64,000 bases of DNA from a virus, in IMG/VR virus record IMGVR_UViG_3300040801_003393, positions 46,539 to 110,538 of that record, one strand, 5' to 3'. The notes beneath the pieces were generated by a model. The model searched no databases and had not been told where the DNA came from. It saw only the letters and a program-made list of their open reading frames with translations. The position numbers were made by a program, and so were the translations under genes. This document shows positions 20,693 to 30,180 of this stretch, piece by piece; the first letter of the stretch is position 1; the number at the start of each line of letters is the position of its first letter.

Positions 20693-22189
20693 ATGGCGTA
20701 TACGATTAACTTAACAGATGGTACAATCCTAACCACAGTGGCAGATGGTACTATTAATACCGATACTAGTATGGTTATTATCGGAAAAAACTATGCTGGT
20801 TACGGAGAATTTTTGGGCGAAAACTTTGTACGTTTGCTCGAAAATAGCGCAAATGCAACAGCACCTGCAAACCCATTGCGCGGTCAACTTTGGTTTGACA
20901 CTAGTGATGGCGTTTTAAAGGTGTACAATGGATCTACTTTTAAGAATTTAGGTTCAGCAGCAACATCTGCAACAGCACCGGCTACAGGCGTAGTTGGTGA
21001 TTTATGGTTTGATCCGGTTAATTCCCAGTTAAACGTATATGATGGTGCGAACTGGATTTTAGTAGGACCAAGTTTTACAGCAGGAACAGGGACTACAGGA
21101 GCAATACCTGATATTATTGCTGATACTATTGCTGTTGATCATATCGTTGTAAAGTTTTATGTCGAAGACGATATTGTTGGGATTTTGAGCAAAGATGCTG
21201 CATTTACTCCAGGTACGCCAATTCCAGGATTTACTCAAATTTTCCCAGGATTTAACTTAGCAACTAGCATTGGTGGCGAAACATTAGAATTTGTTGGCAC
21301 AGCCACCGATTCTAATGCATTAGGCGGCCTAGCTAGCTCGCAGTATTTGCGCTCAGATGCAAATGATACCACATCCGGTACGCTTAAGATTTTAAATGAT
21401 GTTGGTTTATATGTTGGTGCTGATGACGACGGTCGACTTTATGTTGATACCGTCGATTTGTATTTGCAAAACCAGACTAACAACGGAGACATCCATTTCC
21501 GTGTCAATGACGGTGGCGTCAATAAGACAGTATTGACCATTGACGGACCGTCAGGCAAGGCGTTATTATATGGTGATCCTACTGTAAACTTAGGCGTTGC
21601 AACAAAACAGTATGTTGATAACTCAATTACAACAGCAATTGGCGGTGGCATTACCGGTGTATTAAAAGCAGACGGATCAGTTGATATTGCTGGTATTTTG
21701 CGTCCAGATGCAAATAACACAAGAGATTTAGGAACATCGGTGCGTAAGTTTGCAACGGTATATGCAACTACGTTTAACGGAACCTCAACAACCGCACAAT
21801 ACGCTGACTTAGCAGAACGTTTTGCGTCAGACGAAGCATACGCACCCGGAACAGTAGTTGAATTGGGTGGCGAAGCAGAAATCACAAAAGCGGTCAATGA
21901 ATTAAGTGATCGTGTTTTCGGTGTTATTAGTTCTCAGGCAGCATATTTAATGAACGCCGCCGCTGGCGACGATGTGACGCACCCGGCAGTAGCAATGAAC
22001 GGACGTGTTCCGGTTAGAGTGATCGGCAAAGTTCGAAAAGGTGATAGATTGGTATCTGCTGGTGCAGGGCTAGCTCGTGCTGTGAAGGAAGATGAAGCAG
22101 TTACTTCGTTTCACGTAATTGGTCGTTCGCTAGAAGATAAAACGACATCCGGCGAAGGCGTGGTCGAAGCGGTAGTTCGAATTAACTAA
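20693..22189 (+). CDS. Tail fibre-like protein with self-association C-terminal domain
   Basis: A 498-residue protein. The N-terminus (GENFVRLLENSAN) is followed by two repeated LWFD modules, RGQLWFDTSDGVLKVYNG and VGDLWFDPVNSQLNVYDG, common in phage fibres. A middle region contains NALGGLASSQYLRSD and a KQYVDNSI helix. The C-terminus (TTAQYADLAERFASD, PGTVVELGG, DRVFGVIS) resembles C-terminal fibre domains seen in marine phages and, loosely, the intramolecular chaperone/autoprotease class. Likely a trimeric fibre or collar fibre. GGAG lies 10 bases before the ATG. The receptor is not predictable from the sequence. Confidence 0.7.
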   Translation: MAYTINLTDGTILTTVADGTINTDTSMVIIGKNYAGYGEFLGENFVRLLENSANATAPANPLRGQLWFDTSDGVLKVYNGSTFKNLGSAATSATAPATGVVGDLWFDPVNSQLNVYDGANWILVGPSFTAGTGTTGAIPDIIADTIAVDHIVVKFYVEDDIVGILSKDAAFTPGTPIPGFTQIFPGFNLATSIGGETLEFVGTATDSNALGGLASSQYLRSDANDTTSGTLKILNDVGLYVGADDDGRLYVDTVDLYLQNQTNNGDIHFRVNDGGVNKTVLTIDGPSGKALLYGDPTVNLGVATKQYVDNSITTAIGGGITGVLKADGSVDIAGILRPDANNTRDLGTSVRKFATVYATTFNGTSTTAQYADLAERFASDEAYAPGTVVELGGEAEITKAVNELSDRVFGVISSQAAYLMNAAAGDDVTHPAVAMNGRVPVRVIGKVRKGDRLVSAGAGLARAVKEDEAVTSFHVIGRSLEDKTTSGEGVVEAVVRIN

Positions 22190-22283
22190 TGACATATATA
22201 AACGGCAACAGAACTAGATTAATAAAATTATCTGCGTTGCTGTATGAACGATATATATTAAAAAATAGCAGGAAATATAAAAT

Positions 22284-23897
22284 ATGACTTACGTGACTGG
22301 TGGAACCATCGACGATGGCGACTATAATTTATTTATTTCAGGGACAACCACTGGAGCAGCAAACCATTCGGTCCAGAACCTTAATTCACTTTGGTCCGCT
22401 GGCACAGGTGATAGGGGTTATGGTCAAGGTGGTTCGATAGCAGCGGTTTCTGCAGGTACAACCATTACTGCAACACAGTGGGCGAATTTGTTTAACAGGA
22501 TTAACACAATTGCGTCACATCAAGGGTCAACAGTTACAAGTCACCCTGCCCCATCTACCGGCGATGATATTGTTGCATACAATACATTGAACGGAGCAAT
22601 TACTACAATTTGGAATAACCGATTAAATTGTGCAGCGTCAGGTACTACAATTACAGCGGGCGGATCGGTTAATAGAACAACAGCGTGGGCATCGACACTA
22701 ACGTTTGTTATGTCGGTACAATTTGCTAGCGTATCGCAACGTCGCTATTTCTTTAACACTGGTGGAAGGGTTAATATTTCACTATCCCGATCTGGTGGTG
22801 ATGCAACTACTAAAAATTCGTCCTGGACAAGTTTATTGAGTGCATGCGGAACATTAGTGTTAACTGCTGCCTCTGGTGCAAACCAAGCTAACATTGCTGG
22901 TACAAACTATTTTGGTTTTAACAAGATTGGTGGGTCAGGCACAGAAGTTACATTAGCAACCAATATTGGCTTTCACAACTTAACTTCCACTTATCAAACA
23001 GTATTTTTAAAAAGCAGCACAACCGCACTCTATACAGAAAACCAAGTGCGTGTTCGCGCTCGCACAAATGGCAACAATGTTGAATTTGAAGTTCAATTAA
23101 CAGATAACGACGATGACCAAGGCCCAGATGATGTTGTAAATGGAACAACAAATTGTACGTTAACTGCTATACCAGCAGCAACAACTCACATTGGTAACAG
23201 TTGGGGCACCGTTACTTTATCTGGGACTCAGTCTGGACCTGACATTCCGGTATTTACCGACCCGGGGATTTTTTATGTTGGCGAAGAATTTACCAGCACA
23301 GGTGCATCTGCAATTAACTTACCACCAGACATCGAAGAAGGCGATGTTGTGTTATTCTTGCAGGTAGAGAATGACGGTGCTATTGCGCCACCAACCGGTT
23401 CAACGGCATTAGTTAGCAACAGCTTTATTATGATGTCGAGAGTCTCTCGGTATGTTGTTCCGGCGTCACCACCTGCCACATTACCAGGTTTCACCTCATC
23501 AGGCGGAGGTGTGATAGCTATTGCTTTTAGAGGAGTTGATCCTACTAACCCGATTGATGTAGTATCTACGGCATTAGGTGGACAGCCATTTGGCGCATCT
23601 TGGAGCTCACCGGATGTTACTACAACTGTGGCAGATGCAATGGTAGTTCGATTTGTGGCTACCATGCACCAGCTCCCAACTTTTATGCAATACGTAACTA
23701 GTATATCAATACCGGGTCAAGAGGGCCAGGCCTGGGTTGAGCTTAAGAATGACCCGCTTGTAAATATGGTTCGTGCTGATGCGGCATGGTACAAGCAAGC
23801 ATCTGCAGGCCCAACTGGCACAGCATTGTGGACAGAAACGCCGAACCAAAATAGATACTGGTTCTCATATACGGTTGCTTTAAAACCTGCACCATAA
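22284..23897 (+). CDS. Putative minor virion/fibre protein (537 aa)
   Basis: A 537-residue, Thr/Ser/Gly-rich, beta-predicted protein. The N-terminal third (LWSAGTGDRGYGQGG, TITATQWANLFNRIN) resembles fibre or whisker attachment regions. A Pro-rich linker near residue 325 separates a C-terminal domain starting FTDPGIFYVGEEF that looks like a lectin-type sandwich and ends ALKPAP. AGGA lies 11 bases upstream of the ATG. It is the last gene before the strong terminator at 23915 and so closes the structural block. Confidence 0.6.
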   Translation: MTYVTGGTIDDGDYNLFISGTTTGAANHSVQNLNSLWSAGTGDRGYGQGGSIAAVSAGTTITATQWANLFNRINTIASHQGSTVTSHPAPSTGDDIVAYNTLNGAITTIWNNRLNCAASGTTITAGGSVNRTTAWASTLTFVMSVQFASVSQRRYFFNTGGRVNISLSRSGGDATTKNSSWTSLLSACGTLVLTAASGANQANIAGTNYFGFNKIGGSGTEVTLATNIGFHNLTSTYQTVFLKSSTTALYTENQVRVRARTNGNNVEFEVQLTDNDDDQGPDDVVNGTTNCTLTAIPAATTHIGNSWGTVTLSGTQSGPDIPVFTDPGIFYVGEEFTSTGASAINLPPDIEEGDVVLFLQVENDGAIAPPTGSTALVSNSFIMMSRVSRYVVPASPPATLPGFTSSGGGVIAIAFRGVDPTNPIDVVSTALGGQPFGASWSSPDVTTTVADAMVVRFVATMHQLPTFMQYVTSISIPGQEGQAWVELKNDPLVNMVRADAAWYKQASAGPTGTALWTETPNQNRYWFSYTVALKPAP

Positions 23898-23914
23898 TTT
23901 TTTACCAAATTGAA

Positions 23915-23953
23915 TAATGTAAAGGGTAATTTGCCCTTTACATTATCTTTTTA
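23915..23953 (+). terminator. Rho-independent terminator closing the virion gene block
   Basis: A perfect 12-bp stem (TAATGTAAAGGG with CCCTTTACATTA), a 7-base loop and a TCTTTTT tail. It lies 18 bases after the 537-residue fibre gene. Confidence 0.9.
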
Positions 23954-23965
23954 ATATGTTATACT
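23937..23965 (+). promoter_or_regulatory. Sigma70-type promoter overlapping the terminator
   Basis: A -35 box TTTACA (23937-23942), a 17-base spacer and an extended -10, TGTTATACT, with TATACT at 23960-23965. The -35 box is part of the terminator's descending arm. Predicted start near 23972, 14 bases before the ATG at 23986. It would launch the glycosyltransferase/radical SAM unit. Confidence 0.65.
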
Positions 23966-23985
23966 TTAATGTAACGAGGTATAAC

Positions 23986-24303
23986 ATGTCTAACCAAGAT
24001 TCCTTAGTTGCTCAAATCAAATATCGGTTTGATCACGAAGCAGCCAAAAAAACACTTAAAGAAAAATATGAAGCCAAAATGCTTTTTGCAGCGTTTGGCG
24101 GAATGTGGCGAGCCGGCCCAAATCTACTGTCAACACTGAACTTATTACACAGTGGCGTATCCGATGAAGCCGTGTTAGTCGACGAATATGGAAATCCCTG
24201 TAAAGTAAATGTTTTGTTGCTTAAAACTGAAGCAATGTCCCGTTGGCAGGAACAAATGAATGCCTGGTTGATAGAATTTGAAGAATTGCAAAGGCAACGA
24301 TGA
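23986..24303 (+). CDS. Conserved phage protein of unknown function (105 aa)
   Basis: A Lys/Glu-rich helical N-terminus (MSNQDSLVAQIKYRFDHEAAKKTLKEKY) leads to a compact FGGMWRAGPNLL segment, then DEYGNPCKVNVLLL and a C-terminal helix. The start at 23986 is preferred over the ATG at 23956 because the earlier codon overlaps the -10 box and because GAGG lies 7 bases before 23986. First gene of the unit; its end overlaps the next start by ATGA. Function not recognised. Confidence 0.65.
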   Translation: MSNQDSLVAQIKYRFDHEAAKKTLKEKYEAKMLFAAFGGMWRAGPNLLSTLNLLHSGVSDEAVLVDEYGNPCKVNVLLLKTEAMSRWQEQMNAWLIEFEELQRQR

Positions 24304-25127
24304 GCCAGGGATTCTTAATATTTGCGTTCAATAATGGAACATTTGATTATGTGAAGCAAGCATTTTGGCTTGCTGATCGTATATCACATTTCCTAAACAA
24401 ACCAGTAACTATAGTATCTGACGAAGAAAGCATCAAAGGTAAACATACCAATCATAATATAATACTAACCGTTACGGATTCGTATAGTAATAGAAGTTTT
24501 CAACAAGCAGATAATAAGAATGTATCCCGTTGGTTCAATGGTAATCGATATCAAGCCTATGAGTTAAGTCCATACGATGAGACAATAATCGTCGATAGTG
24601 ATTATGTAATTTGTTCCGATCAGTTAAATCTGTTATTTGATCAGGGCAATGATTTTTTAACACATAGATTTGTATTAGACGCTGCTTTTAAAAAAAGTTT
24701 TGATGCATTTGAAACATTCGGGCAATTACAAATGCCACACTATTGGGCAACAGTTTTGTTCTTTAGGAAATCTCAATATGCAAAAAATATTTTTGATTTA
24801 GTTTCAATGATTCGAAACAATTACAAATACTATAGTGAATTGTATAAATTCCCATCTACACCTTATCGCAATGATCATGCAGTTAGTATTGCACAAATTA
24901 TTGCAAATGGGCATAGAATAGAGTCGGTGCCAACAATAGCCTGGAGTCTTTTGACATTACCGTATGATGCAACAGTAACCCCCATAAATGATGTAACATT
25001 TGATATTTCGTATGAAAAATGGAACAGAAACAGAATGATGCCGTTGCGCAATAGAATTTCTGGAGTTGATTTTCATTGTATGAATAAGTTCGTTCTTGAG
25101 GAAATTATTGATGCCGATAAAAGATGA
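24300..25127 (+). CDS. Glycosyltransferase-like protein (GT-A type)
   Basis: A 275-residue protein with the features of a small GT-A nucleotide-sugar transferase: an N-terminal strand GFLIFAFNNGTFDYV, a helix for nucleotide binding, and a DxD-like metal site in TIIVDSDYVIC (near residue 100). The second half has a conserved NDHAVSIAQII segment. It is a diverged paralogue of the next gene, whose product begins GYLIVAYNTGSVDYV. The start overlaps the previous stop (ATGA). Donor and acceptor are unknown; placement with carbamoyltransferase and sugar genes suggests glycan or cofactor decoration. Confidence 0.6.
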   Translation: MSQGFLIFAFNNGTFDYVKQAFWLADRISHFLNKPVTIVSDEESIKGKHTNHNIILTVTDSYSNRSFQQADNKNVSRWFNGNRYQAYELSPYDETIIVDSDYVICSDQLNLLFDQGNDFLTHRFVLDAAFKKSFDAFETFGQLQMPHYWATVLFFRKSQYAKNIFDLVSMIRNNYKYYSELYKFPSTPYRNDHAVSIAQIIANGHRIESVPTIAWSLLTLPYDATVTPINDVTFDISYEKWNRNRMMPLRNRISGVDFHCMNKFVLEEIIDADKR

Positions 25128-25926
25128 GCGAGGATACCTAATTGTCGCCTATAATACAGGGTCGGTAGACTATGTTTCATGTGCAGAAGCTTGTGCAAAA
25201 AGTATTCGACTACATACGCCAAATGCAAAAATAGCGATACTTGGAAACGATAACATTATAACAGAAGCATCTGATGTGTTTGATTTTAAAATACCAGCCC
25301 CATATCCAGTAGGAGAAAATGGTTTCGAAGTAGATTGGCAAATTGCATGGGCAAGTCCGTTCCGCCAAACAATTAAAATCGAAGCAGATATGATAATACC
25401 TCATAGTATAGATCATTGGTGGACAATGTTAGAAAAAAAAGATGTTGTATTAACCATTGGTGCTAGAGACGTTTACGGCAACGCTTCTGATGTTAGATAT
25501 TATAGAAAAGTATTTGATGAAAACAACTTGCCTGATGTTTATAACGCAATTACATATTGGAGGTATAGTAAAACGGCAATTGACTTTTTTACATTAGTTA
25601 GAAATATTTTCCAAAATTGGAAAGAGATTCAACCAAGCATTAAGTTGGGTTTAAGTGATGTAGGCACGACTGACCTGGTATATGCAATTGCTGCTAAAAT
25701 GTTTGGAGTAGAAGAAGTTACATTGCCAAATACGTCATATCCAACACTGGTTCATATGCGTGGAAAGATTAATAATTTGATACAAGAAGATTGGACAAAA
25801 GAGTTAACATGGGAACTGGATAAATCACATATAAGAATTAACACAATCGACCAAATATATCCATTCCATTATATAGTTAAGGGGTTTAGTAAAGAATTAA
25901 ATGAGCACTACAAACAATTTTTTTGA
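25111..25926 (+). CDS. Glycosyltransferase-like protein, paralogue of upstream gene
   Basis: A 271-residue protein. The N-terminal strand GYLIVAYNTGSVDYVSCAE parallels the preceding gene; the putative metal site is IKIEADMIIP, an EAD variant of DxD. The central GARDVYGNASDVRYYRK and the C-terminal TTDLVYAIAAK support a GT-A fold. The start at 25111 is chosen because GAGG lies 9 bases upstream; an in-frame TTG at 25096 is the alternative. It overlaps the previous gene by 17 bases, so translation is coupled. Confidence 0.6.
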   Translation: MPIKDERGYLIVAYNTGSVDYVSCAEACAKSIRLHTPNAKIAILGNDNIITEASDVFDFKIPAPYPVGENGFEVDWQIAWASPFRQTIKIEADMIIPHSIDHWWTMLEKKDVVLTIGARDVYGNASDVRYYRKVFDENNLPDVYNAITYWRYSKTAIDFFTLVRNIFQNWKEIQPSIKLGLSDVGTTDLVYAIAAKMFGVEEVTLPNTSYPTLVHMRGKINNLIQEDWTKELTWELDKSHIRINTIDQIYPFHYIVKGFSKELNEHYKQFF

Positions 25927-26245
25927 GGCGTTAAAGTTAATAGAACAACCAAAAAAGGTTGATATATTCTTTCGTTTATATTATAATGAAATTACCGGAC
26001 TTCCACTTTATTATTCAATGGAAGATCTTGAAGGACCTTACATAGAAATTTCTAAAGAAGAGTTTGCGTTAGCAGACTTCAACGTGTTTATTAAAGATGG
26101 AAAGATTAAGAAAAAGAAAATGCTTTCTATAGGGAAGTTGGTTCCAAGTAATGTGGGATATCAAGTCCATAAAGATGATATATCTATAATAGACAATACT
26201 TCAAATAGATTTTGGAATAATAAGACCTATGACGCAGACGATTGA
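25901..26245 (+). CDS. Hypothetical protein (114 aa)
   Basis: An acidic/basic mixed protein, MSTTNNFFEALKLIEQP followed by VDIFFRLYYNEITGLPLYYSMEDL, with a lysine cluster (KDGKIKKKKM). Its start lies 26 bases inside the previous gene and its end overlaps the next gene by 17 bases, so it is embedded in the glycosyltransferase run. No family recognised. Confidence 0.6.
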   Translation: MSTTNNFFEALKLIEQPKKVDIFFRLYYNEITGLPLYYSMEDLEGPYIEISKEEFALADFNVFIKDGKIKKKKMLSIGKLVPSNVGYQVHKDDISIIDNTSNRFWNNKTYDADD

Positions 26246-27170
26246 TATTGCAGACCTAGATGTTGTATTTCTGACCTATGATGAACCATTAAAGGAAGAG
26301 TTCTGGGTTAAAATTAAAAACATGGTGCCGTGGGCAGTTCGAGTCGATGGTGTTAAGGGAAGTGATGCTGCCCACAAAGCAGCGGCAGATGCAGCACAAA
26401 CAGATCGATTTATACTAATTGATGGAGATAATTTACCAGATCCAGAATTCTTTAATTTGGTATTAGAATTCCCAAATAATGAGTATAATAATGCGGTATT
26501 TCGATGGCGAGCACGGAATCATATTAACGGACTAATGTACGGCAACGGTGGAATTTCGTGCTGGACAAAAGAGTTCGTATATAATATGAAAACACACGAA
26601 GCATCTGTGGGTAACGATGAAACTGATATTGAGTTTTGCTTTGACCCGTTATATTGGCCGATGCATGATTGCTATTCCACCACCCACCCAAATCAATCTG
26701 CAATGCATGCATGGCGCGCAGGGTTTCGCGAAGGAGTAAAGATGTGCCTTAATAAAGGAGCATTGCCTACCATTGGTGAGTTTAAAGATGCAGTTCACAA
26801 GCGCAATATGGACCATTTAAGTATTTGGCATAATGTTGGCCTTGACGTTGATAATGGCGCCTGGGCAATTCTTGGAGCAAGGCAAGGTACTCGGTTAACT
26901 ATGTTTAAAGAATGGAATTATAAACAAGTACACGACTTTGATCACTTAAATACTTTGTTCATTGAGTTAACCAGTGCATTTGAACCCAATTGTGTTTTGG
27001 ATGAAATCGAACGACTAGGTGAAGAATTAGCATCGCAGTTAGATTTACCAATGTGCGTATTAACACCCAATCAAAGCAAATTCTTCAAACATCATTATCG
27101 GAGTAACTGGCGCAATCGTGGTCCAATGGTTAGAGAGATTGATGTTATTCGCGAGGAAGAAGGCTGGTGA
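26229..27170 (+). CDS. Glycosyltransferase family 2-like protein
   Basis: A 313-residue protein with the strand DLDVVFLTYDEPL, a VDGVKGSDAAHKAAADAA nucleotide-binding stretch and a clear DxD-containing segment DRFILIDGDNLPDP (residues about 60-73), as in GT2/GT-A enzymes. The C-terminal half (WRAGFREGVKM, then WAILGARQGTRL) matches the last domain of the 542-residue protein at 37412, so the unit contains two related transferases at its ends. The next gene starts by a GTGA overlap. Acceptor unknown. Confidence 0.65.
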   Translation: MTQTIDIADLDVVFLTYDEPLKEEFWVKIKNMVPWAVRVDGVKGSDAAHKAAADAAQTDRFILIDGDNLPDPEFFNLVLEFPNNEYNNAVFRWRARNHINGLMYGNGGISCWTKEFVYNMKTHEASVGNDETDIEFCFDPLYWPMHDCYSTTHPNQSAMHAWRAGFREGVKMCLNKGALPTIGEFKDAVHKRNMDHLSIWHNVGLDVDNGAWAILGARQGTRLTMFKEWNYKQVHDFDHLNTLFIELTSAFEPNCVLDEIERLGEELASQLDLPMCVLTPNQSKFFKHHYRSNWRNRGPMVREIDVIREEEGW

Positions 27171-28540
27171 ATAAATCAAAATTTTTAACTGACGCTGAGT
27201 CGATGAGGAAGAAGTTAGATAATATAAGCCCTTCTCTATGCTTAGCGAAATGGAAGCAAGTAAGTTTACATTTACCAACCGGTCTGAATAACTCGTGCTA
27301 CCACCCACCATTGCATAAAATTCCAGTAGATGAAATTCGACGCAATCCAGCTGCATTACATAACACGCCACACAAAAAAGAAATGCGCAGGCAAATGATG
27401 AATGGAGAAAGACCTGCTGAATGTTCCTATTGCTGGAATATGGAAGACAATAGAAAGTTAAGTGATCGGCATTATCGTTCAGGCGAACCGTGGGCAGCTA
27501 AGGACTTTGACGCGATTGTTGCAAACCCAGACGCAGATGTCGTTCCTTCGTATGTAGAAGTGAACTTTAACCATGCGTGCAACTTGGCGTGTTCTTACTG
27601 CTCACCTCAATTTTCATCAACTTGGATGCAACAAGCAAAATCTTTAGGAGCTTATCCAACAACTACACCTCATAATGATCCTCAGTATTTCACTGGTGAT
27701 CGTCGGCCTATTCCAAATCGTGAGGATAATCCGTATGTGGAAGCGTTTTGGAAATGGTGGCCAGATCTCTACAAAGATTTAATACATTTCCGTATGACCG
27801 GTGGTGAGCCACTTATGGATAAAAACACTTACAAGGTGTTTGACTATGTATTGGAGAACCCAAAAAAAGATTTACATTTAAATGTAACTTCTAACTTTTC
27901 TGTTGATCATGAACTGTGGTGCAAGTATTATGACTACGTCAAACACTTGTGCAACGGACAGATTGAACATTTTATGCAATATGTTTCTTTGGATTGCTTT
28001 GGCAAGCAAGCAGAGTATTTACGTGCCGGAATGGATTTTGGAACAGTTTGGCAACGAGTGCATCAATTTTTAGCAGGCATACCCGAATATAGTAGCATCA
28101 CATTTATTATTACGATGAATAATTTGTCTATCCACTCGTTTAGACAGTTGCTCGAAGGGATTTTGCAATTACGGCAATCATATAGCAGAACGTATCAACG
28201 TGTATGGTTTGACACACCTGTATTACGAACTCCCGCTTGGCAGAGTTTACAAGTATTGCCCGATCATTATGCTGATCAGTTGCAAGAAATACACGATTGG
28301 ATGTTAGAGAATCTCGAAACACCAGATAACCCTTTTAAAGGATTTAAGGATTACGAGGCACATAGACTAGACCGAGACATTGCCTGGATGCGTAATGGCA
28401 CAGATAACTTAGTGCAAAAGAAAGCAGATTTTTATCGATTTTTCTCCGAATACGATAAGCGCCATAACTATAACTTTGAAAAAACTTTTCCAGAACTTCA
28501 ACCCTTTTGGGAAGAATGTAAGTATTACGCTACCGTTTAG
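27167..28540 (+). CDS. Radical SAM protein 1, N-terminal twitch/SPASM-like cysteines
   Basis: A 457-residue enzyme. The radical SAM cluster is CNLACSYC (C138, C142, C145) and the SAM-binding motif is MTGGEP (about 210-215). In front of the barrel, C25, C44, C86 and C89, in the framework SLCLAKW..CYHPP..CSYCW, form a half-SPASM (twitch-like) motif that usually sits after the barrel. It should generate a 5'-deoxyadenosyl radical for an unknown substrate. GTG start overlapping the previous stop (GTGA), with a purine-rich GAGGAAGAAGG just before it. It is followed after 37 bases by an 86-residue ORF and a close paralogue. Confidence 0.85.
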   Translation: MNKSKFLTDAESMRKKLDNISPSLCLAKWKQVSLHLPTGLNNSCYHPPLHKIPVDEIRRNPAALHNTPHKKEMRRQMMNGERPAECSYCWNMEDNRKLSDRHYRSGEPWAAKDFDAIVANPDADVVPSYVEVNFNHACNLACSYCSPQFSSTWMQQAKSLGAYPTTTPHNDPQYFTGDRRPIPNREDNPYVEAFWKWWPDLYKDLIHFRMTGGEPLMDKNTYKVFDYVLENPKKDLHLNVTSNFSVDHELWCKYYDYVKHLCNGQIEHFMQYVSLDCFGKQAEYLRAGMDFGTVWQRVHQFLAGIPEYSSITFIITMNNLSIHSFRQLLEGILQLRQSYSRTYQRVWFDTPVLRTPAWQSLQVLPDHYADQLQEIHDWMLENLETPDNPFKGFKDYEAHRLDRDIAWMRNGTDNLVQKKADFYRFFSEYDKRHNYNFEKTFPELQPFWEECKYYATV

Positions 28541-28577
28541 TAAATACAAAAACCACATAAAATAAAGGGAGAAAACA

Positions 28578-28838
28578 ATGGTAGATGTAGTGACGTCCGC
28601 GAACGAAGAATTGTACCGCCGAGCATTTGCAATTATGCAAAATCACACAATGGAATGTATTGAAGAAACAGTTACAGATATGGCACAATTACTGGCAAAA
28701 GTTTGCTGTGCATTTGGTGTACCGCAAGACGAAATACTAAATCAAATTACTATAGAACAATTCGACTATCATTTAAGAAAAATACTTGACAGCAAGGATT
28801 GTATGTGCAATAATAATTCGCATGACTCTAAGAAATAA
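28578..28838 (+). CDS. Small protein (86 aa) between two radical SAM genes
   Basis: A helical N-terminus (ANEELYRRAFAIMQNHTMECIEE), a paired-cysteine AKVCCAFGVP segment, then a short Cys-containing tail DCMCNNNSHDSKK. GGGAG lies 8 bases before the ATG, and its end overlaps the start of radical SAM protein 2. Placement and the Cys/Asn-rich tail make it a possible substrate peptide (leader plus core) or a small partner subunit; this is inference, as no RiPP leader family is recognised. Confidence 0.6.
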   Translation: MVDVVTSANEELYRRAFAIMQNHTMECIEETVTDMAQLLAKVCCAFGVPQDEILNQITIEQFDYHLRKILDSKDCMCNNNSHDSKK

Positions 28839-30180
28839 AACTCGAGAAACTGATTTACAAATAAAACAACACCTGGATAGTTTTAGCCCGTCACTGTGCC
28901 TGGCAAAATGGTATAACGCCACTATATGGCTCGGTAGCGGACAAACCACTTCATGCCATCACCCACCCGCACACCAAATTAGTGTTAGCGACATTGGGCG
29001 CAATCCAAAAGCAATACATAATACCAAAGAGAAGAAAGAGCAGCGGTCCCAAATGTTGCGTGGTGAAAGGCCAGCCGGATGTGATTATTGTTGGAAGATA
29101 GAAGACATCGACTCGGAAAAGATTTCAGACCGTGTTTATAAGTCAGTCATTTATAACGACGATGATTTAGAATTTGCGGTGGGACAGAATCCAAACAATG
29201 ACTTTGACCTTAAAACCCTAGAAATTGCCTTTGACCGAACTTGTAATTTTGCATGTTCATATTGTAATCCTGCTTTTTCGTCTGAATGGGTTAAAGATAT
29301 AAAGAATAATGGGCCCTATTCCAATTTGAAATCCGATGGGAGAAATCACTTTACTCACGCACATGATTCGGCCCAGCCGTTTAAATTAGATGAAGAGAAT
29401 CCTTATGTTGAGGCATTCTTTAAATGGTGGGAAAGTGATTTGCATAAAACTCTATTTGAGTTAAGATTAACTGGTGGCGAGCCTTTGATGTCTCCATATA
29501 CATGGAGATTATTTGATTGGTTTATACAACATAAGTCAAAAATGCGGTTTGCAATCAATAGCAACCTAGGAGCAAAAGATTCCTTAATTGATAAGTTGAT
29601 AGAAACATCACACGCTATTGAGGACTTCCATCTTTATACTTCAAACGAGAGTATGTATGAACATGCAGAGTATATTCGTGACGGGTTAATTTGGGATCAA
29701 TGGGATAAAAACGTTAATAGGATAATAGAAGAAGGCAACATTAAAGGGTTCCATATGATGTGTACCATTAACGCATTATGTTTAGAATCGTTGCCAGACT
29801 TCCTAGATTATCTATTAGACCTTAAACGAAAGTATGGAAAAGATTTCCCAACGTTTACGTTAAATATTTTACGATTCCCTAGTTTCCAGAGTCCATTGGT
29901 ACTTCCGTTGGAGTTGCGTGGGTTTTTTCGTAAAAGATTGTACGATTGGTTAGTGGCTAATCAAAATAATGATCTACTTCATCAAATGGAAATTAATCAA
30001 GTTAATAGACTAATAGACTATTTAGATGTTGTAAAAACACCGCACAACAATGTATTCGATATAGAATCATTATTGCATAATGACTTTTATCATTTCTATA
30101 AGCAATATGATGAGCGCCGCCGCAAGAATTTTACAGAAACATTCTCTCAAATAGCATCCTGGTACCGGAGTTTAAAATGA
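28822..30180 (+). CDS. Radical SAM protein 2, paralogue of protein 1
   Basis: A 452-residue enzyme, clearly homologous to protein 1 throughout (SLCLAKW, CHHPP, ERPAGCDYCW). Auxiliary cysteines C26, C45, C87 and C90 precede the barrel; the radical SAM motif is CNFACSYC (C141, C145, C148) and LTGGEP follows. The start at 28822 was chosen because it aligns with protein 1; a longer TTG start at 28786 adds residues with no counterpart. It overlaps the 86-residue ORF by 17 bases and the next gene by ATGA. Substrate unknown; the pair could act on two sites of one substrate. Confidence 0.85.
   Translation: MTLRNKTRETDLQIKQHLDSFSPSLCLAKWYNATIWLGSGQTTSCHHPPAHQISVSDIGRNPKAIHNTKEKKEQRSQMLRGERPAGCDYCWKIEDIDSEKISDRVYKSVIYNDDDLEFAVGQNPNNDFDLKTLEIAFDRTCNFACSYCNPAFSSEWVKDIKNNGPYSNLKSDGRNHFTHAHDSAQPFKLDEENPYVEAFFKWWESDLHKTLFELRLTGGEPLMSPYTWRLFDWFIQHKSKMRFAINSNLGAKDSLIDKLIETSHAIEDFHLYTSNESMYEHAEYIRDGLIWDQWDKNVNRIIEEGNIKGFHMMCTINALCLESLPDFLDYLLDLKRKYGKDFPTFTLNILRFPSFQSPLVLPLELRGFFRKRLYDWLVANQNNDLLHQMEINQVNRLIDYLDVVKTPHNNVFDIESLLHNDFYHFYKQYDERRRKNFTETFSQIASWYRSLK

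Noticed and set aside
22190-22283. Promoter between fibre genes
   Set aside because: AT-rich with ATATATAA and TTAATAAA strings but no good match to the late octamer or to sigma70 boxes.
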